From the NCBI GenBank assembly GCA_034003625.1, contig JAVEYG010000009.1:1-64000 (forward strand): a stretch of DNA of 64,000 bases, in the 5' to 3' direction. A program made the position numbers and the translations under genes. Positions within the stretch are counted from its first letter, which is position 1. Each line of letters opens with the position of its first letter. The DNA is from GWE2-42-39 sp034003625 (GTDB lineage: Bacteria; Bacteroidota; Bacteroidia; Bacteroidales; Prolixibacteraceae). The notes below the pieces were generated by a model, which had not been told where the DNA came from, searched no databases, and worked only from the letters and a program-made list of their open reading frames with translations. Below, piece by piece: positions 54,725 to 63,414 of the stretch.

Positions 54725-55857
54725 AATTAAATTCGCGCCGTGGTTTTCTGATAAATACCACTCTTACAGGTTTGGGTTTGCTGGCGGGAGGTTCAGTTAA
54801 TGCAACGTTTGACCGGACAATCAGGAGCAGTCCAAAAAGAAAAATAGGAGTGGCCTTATTGGGCCTTGGAGGTTTTGCAACCGACTCGGTCGCTCCCGAA
54901 ATTGCTTCGTCAAAGCATGTTTGGCTGGCTGGTGTCATCACCGGCGACCCTGACGGGAAAGGCAAACAATGGGCAGCTAAATATGGATTTCCGGAGGAGA
55001 ACATTTACCACTATGATCAAATCAGTCAGATAAAAAATAATCCGGACATCGATTTTGTACACGTAGTTACGCCCAACGGGTTACATGCAAAACATACAAT
55101 TGCTGTTGCAAGGGCCGGAAAACATGTACTGTGCGAGAAACCGATGGCAGTGAATTCAGCGGAATGCAGAAAGATGATTACTGAATGTAGAAACGCGGGG
55201 ATTTTGCTCGGAATTGACTACCGGTTGCATTGGGAACCCCATCATCTGAAAATGGTAGAGCTTATTCAAAACCGGACTTATGGGGCATTGAAATCAATTG
55301 TAACGGATTTTTCATGGTTGAGAAAGGATGCCAAACCCTGGCTACTTGACTTTGGTTTGGCCGGAGGGGGAGCTTTTATCGATACGGGGATTTATTCGGT
55401 ACAAGCCGGATGCTACCTTACCGGGAGAGTCCCCTTACGGGTTACAGCTGTTCCCGGCAGTACCCGCGATGTTTATCAATCAGGAATAGAAGAAACGATG
55501 ACGGTCGTATTTGAATTTCCGGATGGGGTTGTGATGTCGTCCAGGGCAAGCTATGCATACGATAATCATTTGTGTGGCGTTAGCTCCGAAAATGGAACAT
55601 TTTCATGCGAAGGATCAGCATTTGCTCAATCGGTATTCGGAAAACCGTCCCCGAAGCACCTGAAACTACCCCGGGGAGAATCGTTCCGGGCAGAAAACAC
55701 CTTGCAAATAGCAACAATTTACGACGCTTTTGCCGAATCAATCTTATACCGGAAACCTTTTGCCACGACAGGAGAGATGGGCTTACGGGATACTCTGGTA
55801 GTGGAGGCTGTTTACCGCTCGGCAGCCAGTGGAAAAACGGAAAATATCATCATTTAA
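54721..55857 (+). CDS. Gfo/Idh/MocA oxidoreductase, glucose-fructose-oxidoreductase-like, Tat-exported
   Basis: A 378-residue NAD(P)-dependent dehydrogenase exported in folded form: the leader has SRRGFL followed by a hydrophobic stretch. The Rossmann loop GLGGFATDSVA, the conserved EKPMAVN lysine block, GIDYRLHWEPHH and the GGGAFIDTGIYSVQAGCYL motif match the glucose-fructose oxidoreductase subgroup, which binds its cofactor tightly. Possible reactions are oxidation at C1 or C3 of a sugar, or internal redox cleavage of a glycoside. It is translationally coupled to GH105 and followed 14 bases later by the VOC gene. Confidence 0.88.
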   Translation: MKLNSRRGFLINTTLTGLGLLAGGSVNATFDRTIRSSPKRKIGVALLGLGGFATDSVAPEIASSKHVWLAGVITGDPDGKGKQWAAKYGFPEENIYHYDQISQIKNNPDIDFVHVVTPNGLHAKHTIAVARAGKHVLCEKPMAVNSAECRKMITECRNAGILLGIDYRLHWEPHHLKMVELIQNRTYGALKSIVTDFSWLRKDAKPWLLDFGLAGGGAFIDTGIYSVQAGCYLTGRVPLRVTAVPGSTRDVYQSGIEETMTVVFEFPDGVVMSSRASYAYDNHLCGVSSENGTFSCEGSAFAQSVFGKPSPKHLKLPRGESFRAENTLQIATIYDAFAESILYRKPFATTGEMGLRDTLVVEAVYRSAASGKTENIII

Positions 55858-55871
55858 TCAATCAAGGAAAA

Positions 55872-56738
55872 ATGAGAAAGGTAATTTTGGGGATTAGTAT
55901 AATTCTGATTGGTATTTTCCCCTTTTTTCAGGGAAATGCTTCTGAACGACCTGAAATATGGGGGATTGCTAAAATGACCTTTCAGGTGAACAACATAGAA
56001 TTGGCGCGGGATTATTATGGCGGTTTTTTGGGGTTTGAAGAGGCTTTCAGTTATTTATCCGAATTGGGCCCCATCACCGTTTTCAAGATAAACGACCATC
56101 AGTTTCTGGAGTTTACAGAGAATAGGCATGCAACACCCGAATGCACACTGCTTAGCGTGTCGTTTGAGTGTGACGACCTGCCTCGCTTGCGCTCTTATCT
56201 CAAAATGAACGGTATATCCGTTTTTCAAGACATAAAACCGGATCGGGCAGGAAATGAGGCCTTGCTTATTTTAAGCACCGAATTTTATAATTTAGAATTT
56301 ATTTCCTTTAAGAAAGACGGCTTACATCGGTTATCCGAAAGGCGTTTTCTTGGAAAACACAGGGTTGCAGACCGTCTCCACCATGCCGGATTGTATATTT
56401 CTGATGTCGAAAAAGCTAATTATTTATATCGCGATATTCTCGGGTTCCGGGAAATGTGGCGGTATAAAAAGGAGGACACATCTGTTCCAAACTTCATTTA
56501 TCTTCAGCTTCCCGATTGCATTGAAAATATCGAATATGTAATTGTTGATGATCGTAATTCATCTCATCCCTGTTTCAGGGTTGAGGATATGCAGCAAACA
56601 ATTTACGACTTGAGGTTCCGAAAAAGAGATTATCCTTTTGCGAAACCCACTATTGGAAATGGCAACCGCTGGTTGTTAAACCTTATCAGTAACCAGGGGG
56701 CAAGAATTGAATTTACAGAATCATTCACCGTTCGTTAA
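55872..56738 (+). CDS. Exported two-domain VOC (glyoxalase-fold) protein
   Basis: A 288-residue protein with a signal peptide (VILGISIILIGIFPFFQGNA) and two vicinal-oxygen-chelate modules. The first starts at KMTFQVNNIELARDYYGGFL and the second at LHHAGLYISDVEKANYLYRD. Conserved His/Glu metal-ligand positions are only partly visible (HQFLEF and FLEF-type ends). VOC proteins are usually cytoplasmic, so export is unusual. In this cluster a role in isomerising, cleaving or binding an oxidised sugar is possible. The long open frame upstream lies within the dehydrogenase gene and is discarded. Confidence 0.82.
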   Translation: MRKVILGISIILIGIFPFFQGNASERPEIWGIAKMTFQVNNIELARDYYGGFLGFEEAFSYLSELGPITVFKINDHQFLEFTENRHATPECTLLSVSFECDDLPRLRSYLKMNGISVFQDIKPDRAGNEALLILSTEFYNLEFISFKKDGLHRLSERRFLGKHRVADRLHHAGLYISDVEKANYLYRDILGFREMWRYKKEDTSVPNFIYLQLPDCIENIEYVIVDDRNSSHPCFRVEDMQQTIYDLRFRKRDYPFAKPTIGNGNRWLLNLISNQGARIEFTESFTVR

Positions 56739-56748
56739 AAGTACAACT

Positions 56749-57771
56749 ATGAGGAAAAATTTATCACGAAGAACTTTTATAAAAGGTACAGTGGGTGCCG
56801 GCTTGGTACTCGCATCATCAGGGACACTGGTTGGATGTAAAAAATACGACTCGAAAGGATTGCCAACAATTTTTCTGGGAAGCACCGGGGTGAAAATCCC
56901 ACTTATAGCAATGGGACTGGGAAGCCGGTTCTGCAGTGTTTCAGACGAAGAAGAGGCGCTCAGAATTTTAACTTATGCACTCGACAATGGGTTGTATTAT
57001 TGGGATACCGCCCATATTTATAAGAATACCGAAAATGGCGCTGTGAGCGAAGAACGAATTGGCAAAGTCCTTAAATACCGGCGGGACGAGATTTTTATTT
57101 CGACCAAAGTGACTAACCGCGACCCCAACGAGGCAATGCGCCAAATTGAAAAAAGTTTAAAGCGTTTGCAGACTGAGAAACTCGATATGCTCAAAATACA
57201 TTCGATTGAATCGATGGAAGATGTTGAATTAATCAGTCGAAAGGGGGGACTTATCGACATTGTACAGCGTATGAAAGCAGAAGGAGTAACCCGGTTTGTC
57301 GGGTTTTCGGGACATAATCATGCTGCTGCCATGAAGGCAATGGCCGACCGTGGGGACTTCGACAGTATGTTAATCGCCATGAACCATTACAACGGAACTA
57401 CCAATCCACAGCTCAGACAAGAAATGGCAATTCCCGCCGCTTTGGAAAAGCGAATGGGCGTGATGCTTATGAAAGCCGTGCGTCCAAAGGAAAATATCCC
57501 GTCCATTCAGGTACCCGGCCTGATCCGCTTTGCCCTATCATTAAACGGGGCAAACGGCTTAATCGTTGGAATGGATAGCCTTGATGTGGTAGAATCAAAT
57601 TTGCAGATATTGAGAAGCTTTACCCCTATGTCTTCTGAAGAAAAAACGAAAATGGCCGGATTATTATCTCCCTATTTTAACCACCAGAATCTGGACTGGA
57701 TGGAGGAAAATTATTCCGACGGGCATTGGAAAAATCAGTGGACTGGATTGCGGATGATTCGTGAGGCATAA
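56749..57771 (+). CDS. Aldo/keto reductase, Tat-exported lipoprotein-like
   Basis: A 340-residue aldo/keto reductase with a twin-arginine leader (SRRTFIKG) and a possible lipobox cysteine at C30 (TLVGCKK). The catalytic tetrad is present: Asp and Tyr in WDTAHIYKN, Lys in ISTKVTNRD and His in KIHSIES. NADPH-dependent reduction of an aldehyde or keto sugar is the family reaction; the Tat route is consistent with folded export with cofactor. It lies ten bases after the VOC gene in the same operon and 64 bases before the GH5-like gene. Confidence 0.87.
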   Translation: MRKNLSRRTFIKGTVGAGLVLASSGTLVGCKKYDSKGLPTIFLGSTGVKIPLIAMGLGSRFCSVSDEEEALRILTYALDNGLYYWDTAHIYKNTENGAVSEERIGKVLKYRRDEIFISTKVTNRDPNEAMRQIEKSLKRLQTEKLDMLKIHSIESMEDVELISRKGGLIDIVQRMKAEGVTRFVGFSGHNHAAAMKAMADRGDFDSMLIAMNHYNGTTNPQLRQEMAIPAALEKRMGVMLMKAVRPKENIPSIQVPGLIRFALSLNGANGLIVGMDSLDVVESNLQILRSFTPMSSEEKTKMAGLLSPYFNHQNLDWMEENYSDGHWKNQWTGLRMIREA

Positions 57772-57835
57772 GAAAGATGCTGGCAGATAGAGTGGTACGA
57801 AAAATACTTCAATAAATTTTAAATAAATCAGTAAT

Positions 57836-59542
57836 ATGAAAACATTGAAAAATACTTTTTTTATATGGCTTCTTATCGTTCATGGCATAAGCGGCTGTAA
57901 CAGTGAAAAATCATTTATTAGCTGTGAAGCGCTGACCAAAGAAATAAAACAATACGAAAAAGCTGAATTTCAGATAAACTTGAAAGAAAAGTTTGCCAAT
58001 CCTTATGATGCCCGGGAAATAGCGTTGAATATGATTTTAACAAATCCTCTTGGGGGCCGGGTGTTTTTGCCTTGTTATTATGAGTCGGGAGATTCTTTGA
58101 GTTCCACCTGGAAAGCCCGTTTTTCGCCACAACATATCGGCCAATACAAGTATCATTTCGAGTTACTTAAGAATGGAGCGAAAAAATCGAAATTTGCAGA
58201 TGGTTCTTTTCGCGCTGACAGTTCCGATAAAGATGGTTTTCTGCACATCAACGATTTCTGGACGTTAAAATTTGATTCAGGAAAACCATTTCGTGGAATT
58301 GGCGAAAATGTGGGCTGGGAGTCAAGATCATATCAAGACCCGAAGTGGAATTACGACTACCTGCTTCCAACTTTATCCCAAAATGGCGCCAACTTTTTCC
58401 GGTGCTGGATGGCCCCGAATAATTTCCCTTTGGAATGGAAAAAAGTAAAAGACACGAAAAGGTATTCCGATACCGATGAATATTTTAACCCGGGAGGGGT
58501 GAAGCGTCTGGATGAAGTTATTGAGTTAATCGATTCGTTAAACCTGTATGTGATGATCGCTTTTGACTCCCATAACACGTTAATTGAGGGGAATCAATGG
58601 GAAATCCATAATTACAACAAGAAGAACGGGGGCCCTGCAAATAACCCAACCGAATTTTTTACCCTGAAAGAATCAAGAGAGAAGTATAAAAACAGGCTTC
58701 GGTATATTGTCGCAAGGTGGGGATATAGTACAAACATTGCGGCCTGGGAATTTTTTAATGAAATAGACAATGCCGCTTTTACCCGTGGCGACAGCATTCG
58801 TATTCCACACAAAGCAATTACCGATTGGCATAAAGAAATGGCAGCTTACCTCAAAGAGATTGACCCGTTCGGGCACATTGTTACAACAAGCGTTTCGCAC
58901 CGCGAAATCGAAGGGTTGTATGCTTTGGACGAGATGGACCTGAATCAGATGCACATATACAAGCGCACCAAGCAAATTCCGGCAGAAATAATCATGTATA
59001 ACCAAACGTATAATAAACCTTTTAGCTGGGGCGAATTTGGATATGAATGGGACTGGAATAAAGATTTTTCAAAAATAGTAGAAGAATTTGACCATGATTA
59101 TAAAATTGGCCTGTGGTATGGTTTGTTTAACCCTACACCCATTTTGCCAATGACCTGGTGGTGGGAATTCTTTGATGAAAGGGGAATGACGCCCTATTTC
59201 AATAGTGTGGCAGAAATAAATGAGCAAATGTTGAAAGCAGGAAATGGTTCGTTTGAACAAATAAAGGCAGATGCTGGTAATGTGGAGACGTATGCCGTAA
59301 AATGTGGCGAAACGCTATTCGCGTATCTTTTAAATGATTCCGGAAAGGCTGAAAAAGTATCAGCACAACTGGAAGTAGCTGATAGTTCGGTGAAATATAA
59401 AGTGAAAGCCTTTCATCCTGAAACAAGAGAATATACTGATTGGGGAGATGTTCTTATAGAAGATAATCGCATCGTTATTCCCGGAATATTGCTGAATAAC
59501 CATAAAGATATTATACTGATTCTATCAGCAACTGCAAAATAG
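57836..59542 (+). CDS. DUF5060 plus GH5-like glycoside hydrolase, lipoprotein
   Basis: A 568-residue lipoprotein (C21 in ISGCNSE) with an N-terminal DUF5060 beta-domain (about 35-125; FQINLKEKFANPYDAREIAL). A TIM-barrel catalytic domain with GH5-type residues follows: acid/base E309 in FFNEIDN and nucleophile E400 in SWGEFGYEW. The last 100 residues form a beta-domain. DUF5060 fusions occur in beta-glycosidases acting on plant or algal polysaccharides. Cellulose, mannan or other beta-glucans are possible substrates. It is the last gene of the cluster, with two hairpins behind it. Confidence 0.85.
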   Translation: MKTLKNTFFIWLLIVHGISGCNSEKSFISCEALTKEIKQYEKAEFQINLKEKFANPYDAREIALNMILTNPLGGRVFLPCYYESGDSLSSTWKARFSPQHIGQYKYHFELLKNGAKKSKFADGSFRADSSDKDGFLHINDFWTLKFDSGKPFRGIGENVGWESRSYQDPKWNYDYLLPTLSQNGANFFRCWMAPNNFPLEWKKVKDTKRYSDTDEYFNPGGVKRLDEVIELIDSLNLYVMIAFDSHNTLIEGNQWEIHNYNKKNGGPANNPTEFFTLKESREKYKNRLRYIVARWGYSTNIAAWEFFNEIDNAAFTRGDSIRIPHKAITDWHKEMAAYLKEIDPFGHIVTTSVSHREIEGLYALDEMDLNQMHIYKRTKQIPAEIIMYNQTYNKPFSWGEFGYEWDWNKDFSKIVEEFDHDYKIGLWYGLFNPTPILPMTWWWEFFDERGMTPYFNSVAEINEQMLKAGNGSFEQIKADAGNVETYAVKCGETLFAYLLNDSGKAEKVSAQLEVADSSVKYKVKAFHPETREYTDWGDVLIEDNRIVIPGILLNNHKDIILILSATAK

Positions 59543-59584
59543 ATGCTGCCTGACATGCCCGGCAAAACCGATAACCTGAGAAAG

Positions 59585-59622
59585 GAAATACCGGTACATT
59601 AACAAACATCAATCGGTATTTC
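59585..59622 (+). terminator. Hairpin 1 after the hydrolase cluster
   Basis: GAAATACCG (59585-59593) and CGGTATTTC (59614-59622) pair perfectly over a 20-base loop. No T-run follows, so it may act with the next hairpin or protect the 3' end. Confidence 0.45.
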
Positions 59623-59629
59623 ACCCATT

Positions 59630-59662
59630 GACCTGACAGCGTTTTCAAAAGCCTGTCAGGTC
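59630..59662 (+). terminator. Hairpin 2 after the hydrolase cluster
   Basis: GACCTGACAG (59630-59639) and CTGTCAGGTC (59653-59662) form a perfect ten-base stem with a 13-base loop, followed by TTACAATTT, a weak T-run. Confidence 0.6.
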
Positions 59663-59770
59663 TTACAATTTATATGATTACAGGATCGCGAAACAATGAA
59701 CCTACTCATCGGGTATCAGGCAACAAAAACAGATTCTGCATACCCTCGCTTATCCATACCCATTCTAAAC

Positions 59771-59855
59771 TACTATTCTACTTCAATTAATCTATTCTAT
59801 TCTTAATTCAAACAAAAACAATAGATTGTATTTTTGGAATAGAATAGAATAGAAT
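59771..59855. promoter_or_regulatory. Candidate GntR operator and promoter
   Basis: TCTATTCTATTC (59791-59802) and GAATAGAATAGAATAGAAT (59837-59855) are opposite-strand copies of the unit GAATA, and a further TACTATTCTA lies at 59771. TATTTTTG at 59829-59836 is an exact -7 match. The right-hand repeat runs directly into the ATG at 59856, so bound regulator would cover the start region. Confidence 0.55.
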
Positions 59856-60863
59856 ATGCCTGACATTTTTGATCATATCGACAAAAATCCGCTTAAATCG
59901 AAAACAGAAAAGATTATAAACGGTATTATAGACGCCATTGCTGTTAATTCGGTTTCAAAAGGCGACCGGCTCCCTTCTGTCAATAAATTGATCCAAAGGC
60001 TGGGGGTATCGAGGATGACTGTTGTAAAAGCATTGAACATCCTGAAAGAAAGAGGGATTATTGTTTCGGAAGACAAAGTCGGCTATTTTATCCGCGATGT
60101 AAACGTGAAACGGGAGTTGAAAGTTTTTTTGTTCCTCACCGGTTTTTATTCCTACCACGAAACATTGTATAACAATATTATTGAAAACATTGACGGGCAA
60201 GATATTACTGTCGATCTGTTTTTTCATCACTGCAATCCCCGGATTTTTAAATCAGTTTTGCAGGAGAACATGGGTTTGTATGGATTATATGTCATCACCG
60301 GGTTTGAAGATACTTCCGTAGAAACCCTGCTGACACGGATCCCCCAGGGGAAACTCCTGCAGATCATCAGGCCTCCTATGGTTGAAGGTACTTCCGTAAT
60401 TTGCCAGGACTTTTATGCCGGGGTACTCGGCTCACTTGAAAGGCTTGGGCACCGGCTCAGCCGGTTCGACCGGTTTATACTGGTTTTCCCCCCGAAAAGA
60501 GGGCATCCGGAAGAAATAAAAGTTGCTTTTACTGAATTCTGCAACAAACACAACATCGCGCATAGCATTGAAAAAAAAGTCACCCGCGAACTGATGGTTC
60601 CCCGCTGTGCATACTGGGTGATTGAAGACGACGACCTGATCGCCCTGATAAAATTAGGGGAAGAAGCAGGTCTTCAGTTTGGAAAAGATATAGGGATACT
60701 TTCGTACAACGAAACCCCCATGAAAGAAATTATCCGCAACGGGATCACGGTGATCAGTGTGGATTTTGCAAAAATGGGACAAGCCATTGCGCAGTTCATT
60801 AACTGTCCGATACGGACCAATGAGATATTTTCTCCTGACATTATTTTCAGAAACTCACTCTAA
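59856..60863 (+). CDS. GntR-family regulator with sugar-binding C-terminal domain
   Basis: A 335-residue transcription factor. Residues about 14-75 form the GntR winged helix (KIINGIIDAIAVNSVSKGDR, then LIQRLGVSRMTVVKALNILKE trimmed here). The C-terminal part resembles LacI-type periplasmic-binding domains (DIGILSYNETPMKEIIRNGI, GITVISVDFAKMGQAIAQF), so it should sense a small sugar. It heads the MFS, UroD-like and isomerase-like genes and probably represses them until its sugar arrives. The repeats before its start support self-regulation. Confidence 0.88.
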   Translation: MPDIFDHIDKNPLKSKTEKIINGIIDAIAVNSVSKGDRLPSVNKLIQRLGVSRMTVVKALNILKERGIIVSEDKVGYFIRDVNVKRELKVFLFLTGFYSYHETLYNNIIENIDGQDITVDLFFHHCNPRIFKSVLQENMGLYGLYVITGFEDTSVETLLTRIPQGKLLQIIRPPMVEGTSVICQDFYAGVLGSLERLGHRLSRFDRFILVFPPKRGHPEEIKVAFTEFCNKHNIAHSIEKKVTRELMVPRCAYWVIEDDDLIALIKLGEEAGLQFGKDIGILSYNETPMKEIIRNGITVISVDFAKMGQAIAQFINCPIRTNEIFSPDIIFRNSL

Positions 60864-60937
60864 CCAAATAATAAATACAGTGTGCATGTTGAATTGAAAA
60901 ATCAAAAAAACAACTGGAAAAACTGTCTTCATAGATT

Positions 60938-62212
60938 ATGAGAAAAAACCAAAAAACACAAACCAACTTTCGATGGGTTATTCTGACCCTGCTTTTCATT
61001 GCCACCACCATCCTGTACATCGACCGGTCGGCGCTGGGTATTTTGGCCCCCGACCTGCAAAAAAGCATTGGCTGGTCGGAAGAACAATACGGTATCATCA
61101 ACAGCGTATTCATGATCGCCTATGCGGTTTGTTTTATCCTGATGGGAAAGATCATCGACACCATCGGGACGCGAAAAGGATACCTTCTTTCAATCGTAAT
61201 CTGGAGCCTGGCCACCCTGGGACATGCGCTTTCCCGCTCGTGGATCGGTTTTGCCGTGGCGCGTTTCAGCCTGGCCATCGGACAGTCGGGGAATTTCCCA
61301 TCTGCAATAAAAGCGGTTGCCGAATGGTTCCCGAAGAAGGACCGCGCATTGGCTGTCGGGATTTTCAATGGTGGCGCCAACATGGGGACTATCCTTTCGC
61401 CCCTCATCATTCCTGCGCTGGTGCTGAGTTTCGATAACTGGCGGGTGGGTTTCCTCTGGACTTTCCCGATCAGCATTGTCTGGGCGCTCCTTTGGCTAAA
61501 ATATTTCCGTAGGCCCGAACAAAGCCCTCGGGTTTCAGCAACAGAACTTCAATATATTAATTCTGACAGCAACGAAACAGAAAATAATGAGCGCGTGGGC
61601 TGGAAAGACATTCTTCCCCACCGCGGCGCGTGGGCAATTGCCATTGCCAAATTTATGGCCGACCCCATCTGGTGGTTTTACCTTTTCTGGGGAGCCAAAT
61701 TCCTGAACGAAAAATTCGGGGTCAACCTGAAAGATATCGGCTTGCCATTTTTTACCATCTATCTGGCATCGTGGGCGATTGGCATTGTTCTGGGCTGGCT
61801 GTCGTCCAAATTCCTGAAAATGGGATTTGGCCTGAATAAAGGACGAAAACTTGGCCTGCTGGCTTGTAGTTTATTTGCTGTCCCGGTGATGATCGTTCCG
61901 CACACGTCCAGTTTATGGGTGGCTGTTGCGTTGATTGCCCTTGCGGCTGGCGGTCATTGCGGCTGGTCGGCCAATGTTTTCAGTCTGATGTCGGATATTT
62001 TTCCGAAGAAAGCAACAGGGTCGGTCGCCGGTTTTGGCGGTTTTGCCGGGGCTGTGGGCGGCGCGATTGTGGCTTTTGGCGTCGGGAAAATTCTTCAGAA
62101 TATTGGCGCCGACGGATATGCCATCCCGTTTGCCATTGCCGGCTGCGGATATTTGATCGCGTTGCTCGTCGTTCACTTGTTGGTGCCAAAAATTAAACCA
62201 ATCAATATTTAA
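60938..62212 (+). CDS. MFS transporter, hexuronate/anion:cation symporter type
   Basis: A 424-residue inner-membrane permease with twelve predicted hydrophobic segments. LYIDRSALGILAPDLQKSIG near residues 27-46 and GNFPSAIKAVAEWFPKKDRAL in the first loop region match the ACS family, which includes ExuT. The expected substrate is a hexuronate or a similar sugar acid, fitting the GH105-like enzyme nearby, but the exact sugar is not visible. It lies 74 bases after the GntR gene and 12 bases before the UroD-like gene. Confidence 0.88.
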   Translation: MRKNQKTQTNFRWVILTLLFIATTILYIDRSALGILAPDLQKSIGWSEEQYGIINSVFMIAYAVCFILMGKIIDTIGTRKGYLLSIVIWSLATLGHALSRSWIGFAVARFSLAIGQSGNFPSAIKAVAEWFPKKDRALAVGIFNGGANMGTILSPLIIPALVLSFDNWRVGFLWTFPISIVWALLWLKYFRRPEQSPRVSATELQYINSDSNETENNERVGWKDILPHRGAWAIAIAKFMADPIWWFYLFWGAKFLNEKFGVNLKDIGLPFFTIYLASWAIGIVLGWLSSKFLKMGFGLNKGRKLGLLACSLFAVPVMIVPHTSSLWVAVALIALAAGGHCGWSANVFSLMSDIFPKKATGSVAGFGGFAGAVGGAIVAFGVGKILQNIGADGYAIPFAIAGCGYLIALLVVHLLVPKIKPINI

Positions 62213-62224
62213 AAGAAATTAAAA

Positions 62225-63397
62225 ATGAACAGCAGAGAAAGAATCCAAGCTACGCTCAATCATACCGAACCCGACCGGGTCCCATACGACCTGGCAGGAA
62301 CAACTGTAACAGCAATTACCAAAAATGCCTATTTGCGGGCCATGCAATTCCGCGGGCTTTCCACTGAAATTGGCGATGACGAAATTGATCCCATTCAGCA
62401 AATTACTACTCCGTGTGAGGAAAATTTGCAACTTCTGAAATCAGATACCCGACGTTTGGGCGCCAAACGGATTTCCGATTATCAAAATGCCAAACGGGTT
62501 TCCGGAAATAGAATTGAAGTGACCGATTTTTACGGTTGCGACTGGCGGTACGAGACAGGAAAAGACATTTATTTCAACCTGATTTCATCGCCTATCGGAA
62601 ATGCTGATTCTTCTCTTTCCGGGTCGCTGCACCTGCTCCCCTGTCCCGATTGGGATTCGTACATCACGGTTCTCCGCAAATATCTTGATGAACAAATCGT
62701 TGGGATTGAAAATTTTTGCGGCATAGCCGACCGGAACACGGCGGGGCTAACCGAAAACAGCCTCCGGATCAGGGGTTACGAAAACTGGTTCATGGATACC
62801 ATGATTGATCCGGAAGGCGTTGACGCATTGTTTCATCGTATTGTGGAAGATAAACTCCGATACTGGGATGCCGTTATCGACTGGGCGATTGATACCGGTA
62901 ATGAGCAAAAAATTCAGGTTATCTCAGAATGCGACGACCTGGGTTCGCAGGCGACAACTATCCTTGACCCGGATATTTTGCGGCAGATGGTCATCCCGCA
63001 TTTCAAAACAATTTTCAATCATGTAAAAAAGAGGCTGCCCCATGTAAAAACGTTCATGCACAGTTGTGGGGCAATCCGAGAGATACTACCTGATTTGATT
63101 GAAGCCGGGCTTGACATATTGAACCCTGTTCAATTCACGGCAAACGGGATGGATCTGAAAGAACTCAAGCGTGATTTTGGCGATGTCCTCACTTTCTGGG
63201 GTGGAGGGGTCGATACCCAAACCACCCTGAATAACGCGACACCCCAGCAAGTAGCTGACCAGGTAAAGCAGATCATCGATATTCTGGCCCCGGGAGGAGG
63301 TTTTGTTTTCGCCCCTGTGCATAACATTCAGGACGACGTCCCCCCCGAAAACTTCTGGGCCATGTGGGATACCCTTCAGAAATACGGAAAATACTAA
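62225..63397 (+). CDS. UroD-superfamily protein, methyltransferase-like rather than heme enzyme
   Basis: A 390-residue TIM-barrel protein of the uroporphyrinogen decarboxylase superfamily. The RQAGRY motif of true UroD is missing, so it is not expected to decarboxylate porphyrins. Instead it has MHSCG with H279 and C281, the H-x-C arrangement of corrinoid methyltransferases such as MtaA, while the third ligand position falls at H366 in APVHNIQDD. The window supplies no corrinoid protein. In a sugar-acid operon it may remove or transfer a methyl or other C1 group from a carbohydrate, but that is inference. Confidence 0.8.
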   Translation: MNSRERIQATLNHTEPDRVPYDLAGTTVTAITKNAYLRAMQFRGLSTEIGDDEIDPIQQITTPCEENLQLLKSDTRRLGAKRISDYQNAKRVSGNRIEVTDFYGCDWRYETGKDIYFNLISSPIGNADSSLSGSLHLLPCPDWDSYITVLRKYLDEQIVGIENFCGIADRNTAGLTENSLRIRGYENWFMDTMIDPEGVDALFHRIVEDKLRYWDAVIDWAIDTGNEQKIQVISECDDLGSQATTILDPDILRQMVIPHFKTIFNHVKKRLPHVKTFMHSCGAIREILPDLIEAGLDILNPVQFTANGMDLKELKRDFGDVLTFWGGGVDTQTTLNNATPQQVADQVKQIIDILAPGGGFVFAPVHNIQDDVPPENFWAMWDTLQKYGKY

Positions 63398-63414
63398 CTA
63401 TAACCCATCTAACC

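Larger units (their letters stand above)
59543..59855. other. 313-base regulatory gap before the GntR operon
   Basis: This interval holds two back-to-back hairpins (59585-59622 and 59630-59662), then an A/T-rich stretch with repeated TATTC/GAATA motifs and a promoter-like box just before the GntR gene. No gene is supported. Confidence 0.6.

Noticed and set aside
55605..55871. Upstream extension of the VOC open frame
   Set aside because: It lies fully inside the dehydrogenase gene; the ATG at 55872 gives a proper signal peptide.
62225..63397. Annotation as HemE, uroporphyrinogen decarboxylase of heme synthesis
   Set aside because: The RQAGRY motif is missing, an H-x-C metal site is present, and the gene lies in a sugar-acid operon.
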